This document shows, piece by piece, positions 10,625-20,386 of a DNA stretch of 64,000 nucleotides. Location of the stretch: positions 1,256,501 through 1,320,500 of the forward strand of contig OOIN01000008.1 in the NCBI GenBank assembly GCA_900323505.1, given 5' to 3'. Below the pieces are notes generated by a model. It was given only the letters and a program-made list of their open reading frames with translations, searched no databases and was not told the origin of the DNA. Position numbers and translations under genes: made by a program. Origin of the DNA: Ustilago trichophora. Its lineage: Eukaryota; Basidiomycota; Ustilaginomycetes; Ustilaginales; Ustilaginaceae. Every line of letters begins with the position of its first letter. Within the stretch, counting starts at the first letter, position 1.

Positions 10625-10802
10625 AGACTTGGCTGGATTGCAGTATCGCGCTGCTCAACTTGAGTTCTGGTTCAGCTGCTGGCCTAGCTCTTCTCGAGCA
10701 GCCTTGTCGACCTCGATCCAAGAGGCAAGACAGGCGTCGAGGCTGGCTGGCGACTCTAAGATTTTGACGGCGTCTCCTGAAATGTGCTCGAAAATGGCCA
10801 CG

Positions 10803-10827
10803 CCTCGGCCGAGGTCATTAGCACGTG
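10803..10827. promoter_or_regulatory. Palindrome CCTCGGCCGAGG plus CACGTG box (RPS17/RPS22)
   Basis: A perfect 12-bp palindrome occupies 10803-10814 and is followed by TCA; a CACGTG E-box lies 7 bp further on at 10822-10827. The same palindrome, again followed by TCA and again next to CACGTG, occurs in the RPL42/RPL14 intergenic region at 20364-20386. In some fungi a CACGTG-binding factor (Cbf1) regulates ribosomal genes; the palindrome's binding protein is unknown. Function is inferred from recurrence and position. Confidence 0.55.
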
Positions 10828-11918
10828 ATCACTAGCACAGTGAAGTCGAGGTCTGAAGCTGAAATTCAACTGGATTCGAATTTGAATACATCCAAATTGA
10901 ATTTGTGCCTGGCTCCTGCCTCTTATTTTCAACACTTACGGTGCGAAGAACACGAACAGGGCAGCAGATGGCAGTGTTGCAATCTGAACTAGCCCAGCGA
11001 GCCAGCAGAGTCGCGAAGAATGTCCTCTGGCCAGCCAATTCTTAGTCTAGGATCCAGGAGTGCGAGAATCCTCGAGGTTGTGGAACGGCAGAGTGAGTCG
11101 CAATGTGCAAGTGTCTCAAGTCAGTCCAAAGTTGAGAGTAGGGGTCGTCGTCACCATCAATTTGAGATCCTCTTCTTTCCTACTCCATCTTTCATCAACC
11201 GGTCACTTTTTCAGCACCTCTTCAAGGTTAGTAGCCATAGCAACGACGTTCTCCGCGCCATCGACGATATCGACACAGGGACCAGCCCGAAGCTACGACC
11301 TTTCAGACAGACAGACAGCACGCCCACGTCCGACCTAGCAGCATAATGTCGGCCTCAAATTCAATCTAGACACATCATCTCGACAGTGGATGATGCCCAT
11401 ACAGCACACCTTTGTTTTCTTGAATCAACCACGCACCTCTACATGATCGATACTACGCCGCCAGCACGACTCGCAATGGCATGCTGCAGCAGGGACAGTT
11501 TCTGCTGAATCTCTGTTCGGCTAGCCCACCATGTCGATCGCATCTTGACTGCGCATTCAACACAGCACATTTGCGTCGCACGTATTGTACGGCTAGAACA
11601 GCTTTTCAGCAGCTGCACTCTACGCCTCCGACAGTGCCGATCACCATCCCAGTCCCCGACATCGCTGTACCTTCGACCTCGACCTCGACTTTGTGCGCCG
11701 ACATTTCCATGCGCACGCCATGTAGAGTCGACCTGTACCTCTCCAGATCCATCTTTTGGCAACCCCTGTGTCCACATCCTCCGGCGGCGCGAGTTAGGGA
11801 ACGTCATTAGTAATACCGACTGGTGCAGAACAGGTCATCCCAACTAACCACCACCAACTTTTCCACCACCCAACCTTTTGTCCTGTACCTGCCCAGTAGA
11901 TCACATACATCGCCCACC

Positions 11919-12961
11919 ATGGTTCGCATTTCCGTTCTCGTAAGTTTCACAAAAACACTCACATGCAAGCCCCTTTCTTGCTCTGGCTCGGCCGGGATAT
12001 TGAAGCACATCGCTGACAAGCATTTGTAATCATTCATGATTGGTTCATTCCAGAACGACGCTCTTAACAGCATTGTCAACGCCGAGCGCAAGGGCAAGCG
12101 CCAGGTTCTTGTCCGACCTTCGTCCAAGGTCGTCATCAAGTTCCTCTCGGTCATGCAGAAGCACGGTAAGTTTTCGAATCCCATCGCACAGCACAGCATA
12201 CCACCCTCCCGCTATTCGTCATCATCGCATCGACAACATTTGTGGCTGCTTTATCATCGGAGGGACTAGATGGAAGCAAAGCAAGCGCAAGGGATTCGAT
12301 TTCCACGATTGGGCGACATCACCGGACGAAGGAAGTGAAAGTAGGACAGGACAATTCCCGGAGTTATAACTAATGGGCATCTGGCTTGCATGCTCACTGT
12401 TGGGGCTCAGCCCCGACAGAAAGAGGTGTACATACCAGCGTTCATCTTTAAGGCTCCGAATAGCAAAGCTGCAATTGCTATGCTTACCGCGTGGAGGGGC
12501 TTTTATCCCCACCTCAATCCGCGCAAATTTTCGGCGTGCCACATTCCCCTTCTTCTCCCCCAACATGATCTTCATCCCCTATGCCTCTTTTCCATCTTTC
12601 CCCACTAACATGCTGTGCTGGGCGATCGATTCTCGTCTTTCAGTATAGAGCATGGAAAACTGACTTTTCTTGCGATTCTTTGCATTCCAAACGTTGGTTA
12701 GGCTACATCGGAGAGTTCGAGGAGGTCGATGACCACCGATCCGGCAAGGTTGTTATCCAGCTCAACGGCCGTATCAACAAGTGTGGTGTTATCTCGCCCC
12801 GCTTCAACGTCCAGCTCGGTCAGATCGAGAACTGGGTTCAGCAGCTCCTCCCCGCCCGTTCGTTCGGTTTCGTCGTTCTTACCACCTCGGCCGGTATCAT
12901 GGACCACGAGGAGGCTCGTCGCAAGCACGTTGCCGGCAAGATCCTCGGCTTCTTCTACTAA
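11919..12961 (+). CDS. RPS22: 40S ribosomal protein S22/S15a (uS8)
   Basis: Small-subunit protein that binds helix 21 of 18S rRNA. Model: join(11919-11939, 12054-12165, 12702-12961), 130 aa, exactly the usual length. Exon 1 encodes MVRISVL; intron 1 (114 bp) begins GTAAGT; intron 2 (536 bp) starts GTAAGT after the codons for MQKH and ends in TTAG. The joined protein contains [39 protein letters not shown] and the conserved C terminus ending KILGFFY. The start lies in a good context (ACCATGG). Intron 2 is unusually long and contains several strong hairpins (see the separate entry). The gene is divergent from RPS17. Confidence 0.95.
12399..12512 (+). ncRNA. Possible intronic snoRNA (structured segment in RPS22 intron 2)
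   Basis: Three inverted repeats are seen in a row. GTTGGGGCTCAGCCCCGAC at 12399-12417 has a stem of about 8 bp. ATAGCAA/TTGCTAT at 12460-12481 has a 7-bp stem. A GGGG/CCCC hairpin lies at 12496-12510. ACAGAA at 12416-12421 fits the ANANNA H-box pattern between hairpins. In budding yeast an intron of RPS22B hosts the H/ACA RNA snR44 (known), which motivates the call. No ACA tail or guide pocket was established, so this is a weak candidate. Confidence 0.25.
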
Positions 12962-13689
12962 GCGCGCATTTCCTTTTCTTCTGAAGAGAATGCCGACCCC
13001 ACCCCAAAAATGATTCCGCATCTCGCCCCTCCTACAGGTGATATGCGAAGAGAACCGCAATCCACAACCATCATCAATCCCCCTGTGCTAGATCCCAACG
13101 TCTGGCCCCACATGTCGTACTCCCCCACCCCTCTTTAAAGGGGACCGATCTACTCCTACGAAGAGCAACATCGGATGGGATTCACGGAAACGACATCTGG
13201 TTTCACTATACACGCAATTCTATACTCTTCTGTCGTTGTACTTTATGTCGACTCAAAACCTCCATCCATCATGATGCCATTGCATACCATCCATTGATGT
13301 TTTCAGACAGCCTTGTTTTGTCTTTTCGACGCTTTTTGTGAACGTGATTGTGTGATGCCGTTTACTTTGTTTGGACCGTTGCGCGGATGGTGCAGTATGG
13401 ACATAGGGAAAGGCTGTTTGGTGCAGAGTCGGAAAGAACGGGAATTTGGAAGCCGGCGGTCCGAGGCGGCGTAGCGTGGCTGTGCCTGAAAACACCAAAA
13501 AAGAAGCTTTTGTTTGTGTGGGATGGTCCGTGTGTGGAACCAACAGCTGTGCATTCTTCTTAGAGAGAGACCCTTTGAAAGCGAAACGACCCTCTCTTTC
13601 TCCCTCGCATTTCCTTTCCTCCACCCTTGCTTCCTCTCCATTTATATCTCTCAATTCTCGTAATCCAACCTTGTCCACCGACCCCAACG
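12962..13689. other. Intergenic, no gene seen
   Basis: RPS22 3' flank followed by the promoter of the GH8 gene. The last ~130 bp before the GH8 ATG are strongly pyrimidine-rich (CT-rich), as in other promoters here. Confidence 0.5.
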
Positions 13690-14781
13690 ATGGAGGCGAA
13701 ATACGTCCGGTGGCGAGAGACCTATCTCCGCAGCTCCCCTCTCGGACTCTATCTCTACTACAACAATCGAGGAGACAATGGGAACGCCATCACGTGTTCC
13801 GAAGCTCACGGCTATGCCATGCTGATCTCCGTCCTCCACGGAAACAAACCTGACTTTGACGGTCTGCTAACGTTCTTCCTCCACTTTCTCAATCCGAACG
13901 GGTTGATGTGCTGGCAGATCCGCTCACCGCACCCTCCGTCCTCGCACCATCCTGTCCAGCCGTATGTGGAGGAAGATGGCAAAACCAGCGCCACCGATGG
14001 GGACATCGATATCGCATCCAGTCTCTACCTGGCGTGCAAGGTGTTCGGAGACAGAGATGGAAGGTATAAAAGCGAAGCCGATCGGTTGTGTAGTCAGATC
14101 CTTCAACATACCATCCATCCTGAATTGGGAACACCACTATTGGGAGATTGGGCAAACCGAGACTCTCCTCAAGGACACAAACTCTACGATGCTACGAGAA
14201 GTAGCGATTTCATCCTCTCGGCCTTCGCGCTGTTCTCGCAATCCCACAGCAACCCCGATGAAAGATCTAGATGGAGATGGGTGTTGGAATCCACCAAGAG
14301 AGTAGCGATTTCCTTCTATGGGGGATGTATCGGATTTCTGCCTGATTTTCTGGTCTACGATCAAGCGAGTGCAAGATGGACAGGATCCAAGGGGAAACTG
14401 CTGGAATCGGAACAAGATGGATGTTTGAACTGGAATGCTTGTCGTACACCCTGGCGACTTAGTCACTATCTTGCGAGTACTGGAGATACATCCATCCTAC
14501 CAATGTTGCAACGGGCTCATGGATCAGCGAGGAATTTACCCGCCTTCAACTTTCCTTACATCCCAGCGGGGGTGAAAATCGATGCAGAGGTCAAGGCATT
14601 GGTAGATTACTCGGATAAAGCGTTTATCGCTCCAGTGGGTTACCTCTGCCATGTGTTGGGAGATCGAGAGGGTCAACAGATGTGCGTGAGGGCGTTGGAG
14701 GGTCAGGAGGCAAGTTACTTTGGTGATACGATCGATTTGATCATTGCCGAACAGGCAAGTCATGCTCATGAGTGGATGTAA
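13690..14781 (+). CDS. Glycoside hydrolase family 8 enzyme
   Basis: 363-aa single-exon enzyme with the (alpha/alpha)6-barrel signatures of GH8. The catalytic-acid motif is CSEAHGYAM with E38, in the position of the usual SEGxGYGM. The motif ATDGDIDIA (D103/D105/D107) is the Asp cluster that positions substrate in the family. GDW (LLGDWANRD) and DATRSSDF, both typical of GH8, follow. GH8 includes endoglucanases, chitosanases, lichenases and reducing-end xylose-releasing enzymes; the substrate cannot be decided here. The frame is open for about 100 bp upstream without an ATG, so the start is 13690, and no signal peptide is seen. The family is chiefly bacterial, so a fungal copy suggests old horizontal transfer (inference). 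It is convergent with SES1 (235 bp). Confidence 0.82.
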   Translation: MEAKYVRWRETYLRSSPLGLYLYYNNRGDNGNAITCSEAHGYAMLISVLHGNKPDFDGLLTFFLHFLNPNGLMCWQIRSPHPPSSHHPVQPYVEEDGKTSATDGDIDIASSLYLACKVFGDRDGRYKSEADRLCSQILQHTIHPELGTPLLGDWANRDSPQGHKLYDATRSSDFILSAFALFSQSHSNPDERSRWRWVLESTKRVAISFYGGCIGFLPDFLVYDQASARWTGSKGKLLESEQDGCLNWNACRTPWRLSHYLASTGDTSILPMLQRAHGSARNLPAFNFPYIPAGVKIDAEVKALVDYSDKAFIAPVGYLCHVLGDREGQQMCVRALEGQEASYFGDTIDLIIAEQASHAHEWM

Positions 14782-15016
14782 ATGTGGTTTTCCATGACTT
14801 CCGAGGTCGCTTTGAACTGACAGATTTCTCAATTCAGCAATAGACAACACACGTACTGTACAGTAGTACACTGGGATCGGATGCAATCGATTCACGCTAC
14901 GAAATGTATGTGTTCTCAAACGATGATTGGCCATAGTGATTGCGTGATTGCATAGCAGCAGTGTGATGGAGTATAGCGGTGTAAGAGAGAAGGGCGAAGG
15001 GGAGGTGAGGAGACGT

Positions 15017-16375
15017 CTACTTCTTCTTCTGGCTGGTGGTGTTCTTGGGCAACTCCCTGGTGAAAGGCAAAAAGTCCCTTCCGCCCATGTACGGCACCAA
15101 GGGAGGCGGAATCTTGAGACCCTCTGGAGTCTGCCAGTTCTCTACGACACAGCAGAGCGCTCTCTCGGTTGCGCAGAGGGTACCGTTCAACATGTGAACA
15201 AACGTCTGTTTTGTATCACCTGGCTTCTTGAATCCGCATCGGACGTCCAAGCGTCTCGACTGGTAGTCTGTGCAGTTGGAGCAAGAGACCAACTCCTTGT
15301 ATTCGCCTTGGAAGGGGAACCAGGCCTCCAAATCGTACTTCATGGCGGCAGCGTTGTTGAGGGCACCCGAAACGATCGCCACAACGTGGTAAGGCAGACC
15401 CAAGGACTGGTAGAACTCTTCCGAGTTGGTCAACATCTGCTCGAGCATCTCCCACGACGAGGCGGGGTCGGTGATGCAGAACTGCTCCACTTTTTCGAAT
15501 TGGTGCACACGGAAGATTCCCCAGGTGTCTTTGCCGTGCGAGCCGGCTTCTTTGCGGAAGCAGGTCGAGTAGCCGGCGTAGCGGATGGGGAGTTGCTTGG
15601 CGGGCTCGGTGAAGACTTCGTCCGAGTGGAGCGCCGAGATGGGCTGCTCAGAGGTGGCAATGAGGTACTTGTCATCTTCGTCACCGGTGACCTTGTAGAG
15701 TTCCTCGTCGAATTGGTCGAGTTGGGCAGTCTTGGCCATGACCTCCTTGCGCATCATGAAGGGGGTCATGATCTTCTTGTAGCTCTTTTTGCGCAAAAAG
15801 TCGAGACCGTAGTTGATCAATGCCTGGTTAAGATCGACACCGTCTCCGGTCAAGAAGAATCCACGGTGACCCGAGATCTTGGTTCCTCGCTCGGTATCAA
15901 ACAGTTCGAGACGGTACATGACCTCGTGGTGGCTCAAGATACCTTGTTTTTTCTCGACCTGTGCGTTGGGACCATCCGGATGCCACTTGCGAATCTCGGC
16001 ATTGTCATCTTCAGTGTTGGAGATGGGGACCTTGTCACCGACAATGTTGCCAATCTGCATGGCCTTGGTCTTCATCTCGTGCTCGGCTTGAACGACGGTA
16101 GGGGTGAGTTGCTTTACTTTGGCATCGAGCTCCTTCTTCTTTGCCATCTGCTCGTCGGCGTTCTCCTTGGCCTTGCGGAGCTTGGTGATCTCGGCCTGAA
16201 CGGCGTTGACGTCTCGACGAGCGACGTCGAGGTCCTTTTGGAGAGAAACCCAGTTCTTGTAGAGGGCGAGGACTTGATCGACGAGTTCTTCGGAGGCGTT
16301 GCGCTTCTTTTGGGAATCCTTGACGAGCTGAGGGTTGCCACCCTTGTCGGGCTGGAGCATGAGGAGGTCGATCAT
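15017..16375 (-). CDS. SES1: Seryl-tRNA synthetase, cytosolic
   Basis: Class II aminoacyl-tRNA synthetase charging tRNA-Ser (and selenocysteine tRNA where present). 452 aa. Residues 1-115 form the long antiparallel coiled-coil arm that grips the tRNA (the stretch rich in Lys, Glu and Ala). The class II core follows: TSEQPISALHSDEVF, motif 2 FRKEAGSHGKDTWGIFRVHQF and motif 3 NGTLCATERALCCVVENW. A basic KKK tail ends the protein, as in fungal cytosolic enzymes. The start at 16375 (MIDLLMLQPDKGG) matches the family. An in-frame ATG-less extension upstream lacks acidic residues and is discussed under findings. Single exon. It is divergent from zuotin with 442 bp between. Confidence 0.95.
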   Translation of the reverse strand: MIDLLMLQPDKGGNPQLVKDSQKKRNASEELVDQVLALYKNWVSLQKDLDVARRDVNAVQAEITKLRKAKENADEQMAKKKELDAKVKQLTPTVVQAEHEMKTKAMQIGNIVGDKVPISNTEDDNAEIRKWHPDGPNAQVEKKQGILSHHEVMYRLELFDTERGTKISGHRGFFLTGDGVDLNQALINYGLDFLRKKSYKKIMTPFMMRKEVMAKTAQLDQFDEELYKVTGDEDDKYLIATSEQPISALHSDEVFTEPAKQLPIRYAGYSTCFRKEAGSHGKDTWGIFRVHQFEKVEQFCITDPASSWEMLEQMLTNSEEFYQSLGLPYHVVAIVSGALNNAAAMKYDLEAWFPFQGEYKELVSCSNCTDYQSRRLDVRCGFKKPGDTKQTFVHMLNGTLCATERALCCVVENWQTPEGLKIPPPLVPYMGGRDFLPFTRELPKNTTSQKKK

Positions 16376-16817
16376 GTTGTGCGTATGCGTAGAGAGACGG
16401 GGTGATGATGGGGTGATGGGAGAGAGTGAGGAGGAGCAAAGAAGAGAGGTGTTGGTGTTGGCAACAGTAGTGTGAGTTGACTTTCGAGTGGAATTCCACA
16501 CACACAGAGAGAGCGCTATACAAGTGAGTCAGTCGAGCTGTCAAAATTGGTAAAAATAAAAATGCACGCTCATTTTAGCAGTGTTCGAGTAACGTCACTC
16601 TAACATCTCACGACGAAATTGTGATTTCGGTGTTGAAAAAACACGTTTGGGCGATGTTGTGCCAAAATTTGAGAAGAAAATGAAACGTTTTGCATCTTGA
16701 CAGACAAGATTGGGCCAGAGTACATCAAAAAGGTTGTTTGATCTCTTCCTCGCTTTGGTTTATTGTTCACCACCATCACCACCTTATCATTCCCCCCATT
16801 TTGGTACGATCGTAGTC
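16376..16817. promoter_or_regulatory. Bidirectional SES1-ZUO1 promoter region
   Basis: 442 bp between divergent start codons of two translation genes. It contains an AT-richer segment (about 16540-16690) and a pyrimidine-rich run before the ZUO1 ATG. No specific factor site was recognised. Confidence 0.45.
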
Positions 16818-18185
16818 ATGTCTGTCTTCATCGACCTTCCCTACGAGCTTTCGGCTGCTCCTGCCAGCTTCAAGCCTGGCCAGTCGTCTGCCACCACCCT
16901 CTCGGCTCCCGCTACCCACCTTCTTCAGCCCGTTGGACCTGCTTTCCTCGCCCACAAGCGACGTGAGCTCAACAACCTCTCCTTCTCCGAGGATGACAAG
17001 ATCATCTCTGACTCGCTCGCTGCTGCCGCCGCTGCCGCTGCTGCCAACGGTGACGACGATGCCGGTGTTGGAGACGAGGACGAATCCGACGAGCTCCTCG
17101 CACGCGATCCCAAGGAGTGGAAGACTCAGGATCACTACGCCGTCCTCGGTCTCTCCGCTTTGCGATGGAAGGCTACCCAGGAGCAGATCAAGATCGCTCA
17201 CCGTAAGAAGGTTCTCAAGCACCACCCCGATAAGAAGGCCGGTTCTTCGGGTCTCACTTCCGACGATTCGTTCTTCAAGTGCATCGCCAAGGCTCACGAG
17301 ATTCTCAGCCACCCCGAGAGGCGTCGTCAGTTTGACTCGGTTGACGAGTCGATCGATGACGAGGCCGTTCCTACGGGCAAGGAGTCTCCCGAGAAGTTCT
17401 ACGCCCTCTGGGGTCCCGTCTTTGAGCGAGAGTCTCGATTCTCGGAACCCAAGAACGGTCCCGTACCTCAGCTCGGAGATGCCTCTTCGACCCGTGAGCA
17501 GGTCAACGAGTTCTATGACTTCTGGTACAACTTTGACTCGTGGCGTTCGTTCGAGTATCTCGACAAGGAGATCAACGAGGGATCCGACAACCGTGATGAC
17601 AAGCGATACACCGAGAAGAAGAACCGCAACGAACGTGCTCGCAGAAAGAAGGAGGACAACGCCCGTCTTCGCAACTTGGTCGACAAGGCTCTTTCGGTCG
17701 ACCCTAGGATCAAGCAGTTCAAGGCGGATGACAAGGCTGCTCGTGAAGCCAAGAAGAACAAGGGTCGTCCCGGTGTCAACGGTGCTGCTGCCGTAGACCC
17801 TCGCAAGGCTGCCGAGGACAAGAAGAAGGCCGAGGAGGAGGCCAAGAAGAAGGCTGAGGAAGAGGCCAAAGCTGCCGAACAGGAGAAGGCCGCCAAGGCC
17901 GACGCCAAAAAGGCAAAGGAAGCCGCCAAGAAGGCCATCAAGAAGGAAAAGAAGGCTCTCAACAAGCTCATCACCGACAACAACTACTTCCAAGCCGCCG
18001 CCCCCACCCCCCAAGTCATCGAGGCTCAGCTCAACGAACTCGACGTCCTCTGCGAAAAGCTCGAGGCTACCAAGCTCGCAGATTACCGCAAGAAGGCCGA
18101 GGCTGCCGCAGGTGCCGACGCTGTCAAGGCCGAATTCGTCAACGCTGCAAACGCCGCTGGTATCCAGACCTCGGCTTTCGCTTAA
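16818..18185 (+). CDS. ZUO1: Zuotin, J-protein of the ribosome-associated complex
   Basis: J-domain co-chaperone that, with Ssz1, forms the ribosome-associated complex and stimulates Ssb Hsp70 at the tunnel exit. 455 aa. An N-terminal region (1-95) ends with an Ala run and an acidic patch; this part binds Ssz1 in the yeast protein. The J domain covers about residues 104-175 with HPD at 136-138. The zuotin homology domain follows (FYDFWYNFDSWRSFEYLD). A long charged Lys/Glu/Ala helix (about 320-420) corresponds to the ribosome-binding middle domain, and a short C-terminal helical bundle ends in QTSAFA. The SANT domains of the animal orthologue are absent, as in other fungi. The ATG at 16818 matches the family N terminus. 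Single exon. Confidence 0.95.
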   Translation: MSVFIDLPYELSAAPASFKPGQSSATTLSAPATHLLQPVGPAFLAHKRRELNNLSFSEDDKIISDSLAAAAAAAAANGDDDAGVGDEDESDELLARDPKEWKTQDHYAVLGLSALRWKATQEQIKIAHRKKVLKHHPDKKAGSSGLTSDDSFFKCIAKAHEILSHPERRRQFDSVDESIDDEAVPTGKESPEKFYALWGPVFERESRFSEPKNGPVPQLGDASSTREQVNEFYDFWYNFDSWRSFEYLDKEINEGSDNRDDKRYTEKKNRNERARRKKEDNARLRNLVDKALSVDPRIKQFKADDKAAREAKKNKGRPGVNGAAAVDPRKAAEDKKKAEEEAKKKAEEEAKAAEQEKAAKADAKKAKEAAKKAIKKEKKALNKLITDNNYFQAAAPTPQVIEAQLNELDVLCEKLEATKLADYRKKAEAAAGADAVKAEFVNAANAAGIQTSAFA

Positions 18186-18788
18186 ACATTCATCCCTTCT
18201 TCTTCTTCTTTCCCCCAATGGTGCACGTAGTATCGCATAGATCTGTTGTAATTTTGGCACCTTTCTGGTATAGCCAAGTGCAATCCATAGATGCCGCATC
18301 TCTTCCGTGTGCCTCTGTGCAAAGTTGATCTTTTCGTCATCATTCTGTGTGCGTCGGAAACTGAAGCCGAACTCACTTTCAATAGTCGAACACACTCCGC
18401 CATGGTGTAGCCAGTAGATGGGTTCAGAGAAGATGCTTATTTTGCGTGTAGAGTGTGTGTGAGAGAGAGAGGAAAGGGGCTACAAATGATCCACCTAACT
18501 CTTTCGGTGATAGTGATGCGTCAGACGAGAATCTAGACGCAGGCATGTGTGTGTGAAAAAAAGTACAGCGTCGACGATGGCAAACAAGTGGATCGCTGCC
18601 TAGGTCAACTTTTTTTTTAGAAAGCATCGCATCTGACGCTTCCAAGGGTCGGAAGGGTATGAAGACGCCACGAATCGCGTTAAAAGCCTCGAGGATCCAT
18701 GATCAACGAAACCAGCAACGTCCGACAACGAACTCCAAAAACATGTGAATGAAAAGAGAGCGGGAGGTGGAACAAACGACGACAAAGC
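18186..18788. other. Intergenic between convergent ZUO1 and RPL42, no gene seen
   Basis: 3' flanks of two convergent genes. A T-run at 18610-18618 and short GA repeats near 18465 are the only features noted. Confidence 0.5.
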
Positions 18789-19751
18789 TTAGAAGACAAG
18801 GGCGGCGTTCTTCTGCTTCTTGTCACCACCGAGCTCGAAGTGCTTGCATCGCTTGAGGGCGACGTGCGATCGGTACTTGCACTGGGTGCACTCGAGACGG
18901 AGAACGACCTTCTTGGTGGTCTTGGCCTTCTTGTGGAAGACGGGCTTGGTCTGACCACCGTAACCCTTCTGCTTCCTGTCGTAACGACGCTTACCCTGAG
19001 CGTAGAGCGAAGCCTTACCAGTCTTGTACTGGGTGATCTTGTGGGGGCTGTTGAGAGGTAGAGGCAACATTTTGAAATGTGGCAAATGGTAAGTTGTTTG
19101 TTGTTGGCAATGGCCGGATTCGCAGCCAGGCTGCAAGCAGCTAGCTACCAGCGATCATCTTTTGCAACGTTGAATCAAGGAAGTTCCGCATGCTGCCACC
19201 GTATACCAAGTTCAACGCTTTTTCTGTTCCATCTGATCGACGCCTAACAAATGTCGATTCGATCAACGATGTCCACCGCAACGTCCTTGGGAATGTACAG
19301 CAACGGTGGGCATGCAAGATCCTACTTGCTTCTGTCGTCCCTAAAGACCAACATTGCACCTTCGCGATATGTGGAAGTCCAATGACGCTTCATTGCTACT
19401 CCATATGATCTTCTCATCGGCGTTGACATCGTTGATACGTGACTCGTCGTGCATTCGGTTCCTGCTTTGTGTAGCGCTCTGCTCTCTGTTGAGTACTTGA
19501 AATGCCCATCTGGTCTGAAGTCGTCAAGTGCAAATCCACAGTGACCGAGCCGTGCATGATATCTAGTTCCATATCCCGTCCTGCTGCTGTCGTTCCTGCG
19601 TGTATGCTGCTGACGATGATGTGATGATATCCATGTTGGCTGTTGCAAGATGACCGCTGGTAGATGCTGTTTTGTCGAGAGATACTCACGTGTGCTTCTT
19701 GCAGGGCTTGCCCTTGCAGTAAGTCCTGCGCGTCTTGGGAACGTTGACCAT
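18789..19751 (-). CDS. RPL42: 60S ribosomal protein L42/L36a (eL42)
   Basis: Large-subunit zinc-ribbon protein near the E site. Model: complement(join(18789-19047, 19690-19751)), 106 aa, the standard length. Exon 1 encodes [20 protein letters not shown] plus two bases and ends at GTGAGT; the 642-bp intron ends in CAACAG. Exon 2 continues [14 protein letters not shown] through [22 protein letters not shown] to the end. The zinc-binding pairs are CKGKPC at the N terminus and CTQC plus a late Cys. Residue 56 is Pro (QTKPVF), the form linked in other fungi to cycloheximide sensitivity (Gln gives resistance). A possible 5' UTR intron (GTAAGT at 20005, ending TATAG at 19756) lies just upstream of the ATG. 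Divergent from RPL14. Confidence 0.94.
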
Positions 19752-20084
19752 TTTTCTATAGGTGGCAAAGCAACGAGGCGGCGATGATGATGGCAGGTAG
19801 GAAGGTAGAGAAGGGTTGGGGGAAATTAGGATCGATTCGAGACTGCGTATATTGAGACTGTGTGTCGAACGTTTGTCGCTGCGAATCAAAGTTTCTCGAG
19901 CCCACAAACTTGGTGGATGTCTGAGGATCTGCTGCTGGGTGGTGCCGTGAGAATGATCGTGGTGTCGGTATGGATAGTCGATTGAGGTGGTGATCCAATA
20001 CTTACGCTATTCAGTGGTGACTTGAGGATTGGTGGAGAAAGGTCAACCGATTGGTAGCGTCCGCACGTTTCGGATGATGGCGAG

Positions 20085-20104
20085 CTCTCTCTCTCTCTCT
20101 CTCT
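20085..20104. repeat. (CT)n microsatellite, 10 units
   Basis: Short CT run upstream of RPL42, in a position similar to the (CT)n tract upstream of RPS17. Confidence 0.9.
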
Positions 20105-20363
20105 TTCTCTCGAACTCAACTGTGAGAGAGTGTCGCGGCAGCCAAGTTGAGCTCAGTTGACAGTCTCGTGCTGCTGTTGCTGGCCTGCAAGCGGAGCCGT
20201 CTCTCACTTCCGACTGAGGCAAAGTTGTGCGCTGTGCGGTTGCGAAATTGCTTCGAGTCTCTTGAGCGCTGTTCAGCTGCTTCTCAGCTTCGAGGCTTCA
20301 TCAGCCTCACAAATTTCCAAAAAGAAAAAAGACCGCGAGAAGGCAGTGATTTACCAGCTACGT

Positions 20364-20386
20364 CACGTGTACAGCCTCGGCCGAGG
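20364..20386. promoter_or_regulatory. CACGTG box plus palindrome CCTCGGCCGAGG (RPL42/RPL14)
   Basis: CACGTG at 20364-20369 is followed 5 bp later by the perfect palindrome at 20375-20386, then TCA. It matches the pair in the RPS17/RPS22 region, where the order of the two elements is reversed. It is a candidate shared ribosomal-gene regulatory module, inferred from recurrence only. Confidence 0.55.

Larger units (their letters stand above)
10469..11918. other. Divergent RPS17-RPS22 intergenic region
   Basis: 1.45 kb between two divergent ribosomal genes. It contains a (CT)n tract at 10570-10621, the palindrome/E-box cluster at 10803-10827, and CT/pyrimidine-rich sequence approaching RPS22. 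No additional coding frame looks real. Confidence 0.6.

Noticed and set aside
13579..13689. Hydrophobic upstream extension of the GH8 protein resembling a signal peptide
   Set aside because: The frame has no ATG in this stretch and the sequence is a CT-rich promoter tract.
14948..16405. Long plus-strand frame (485 codons) opposite seryl-tRNA synthetase
   Set aside because: Antisense to a recognised class II synthetase; no independent support.
16776..18395. Long minus-strand frame (539 codons) opposite zuotin
   Set aside because: Antisense mirror of a well-supported gene; Leu/Val/Gly-rich translation is the usual artefact of strong third-position C/G bias.
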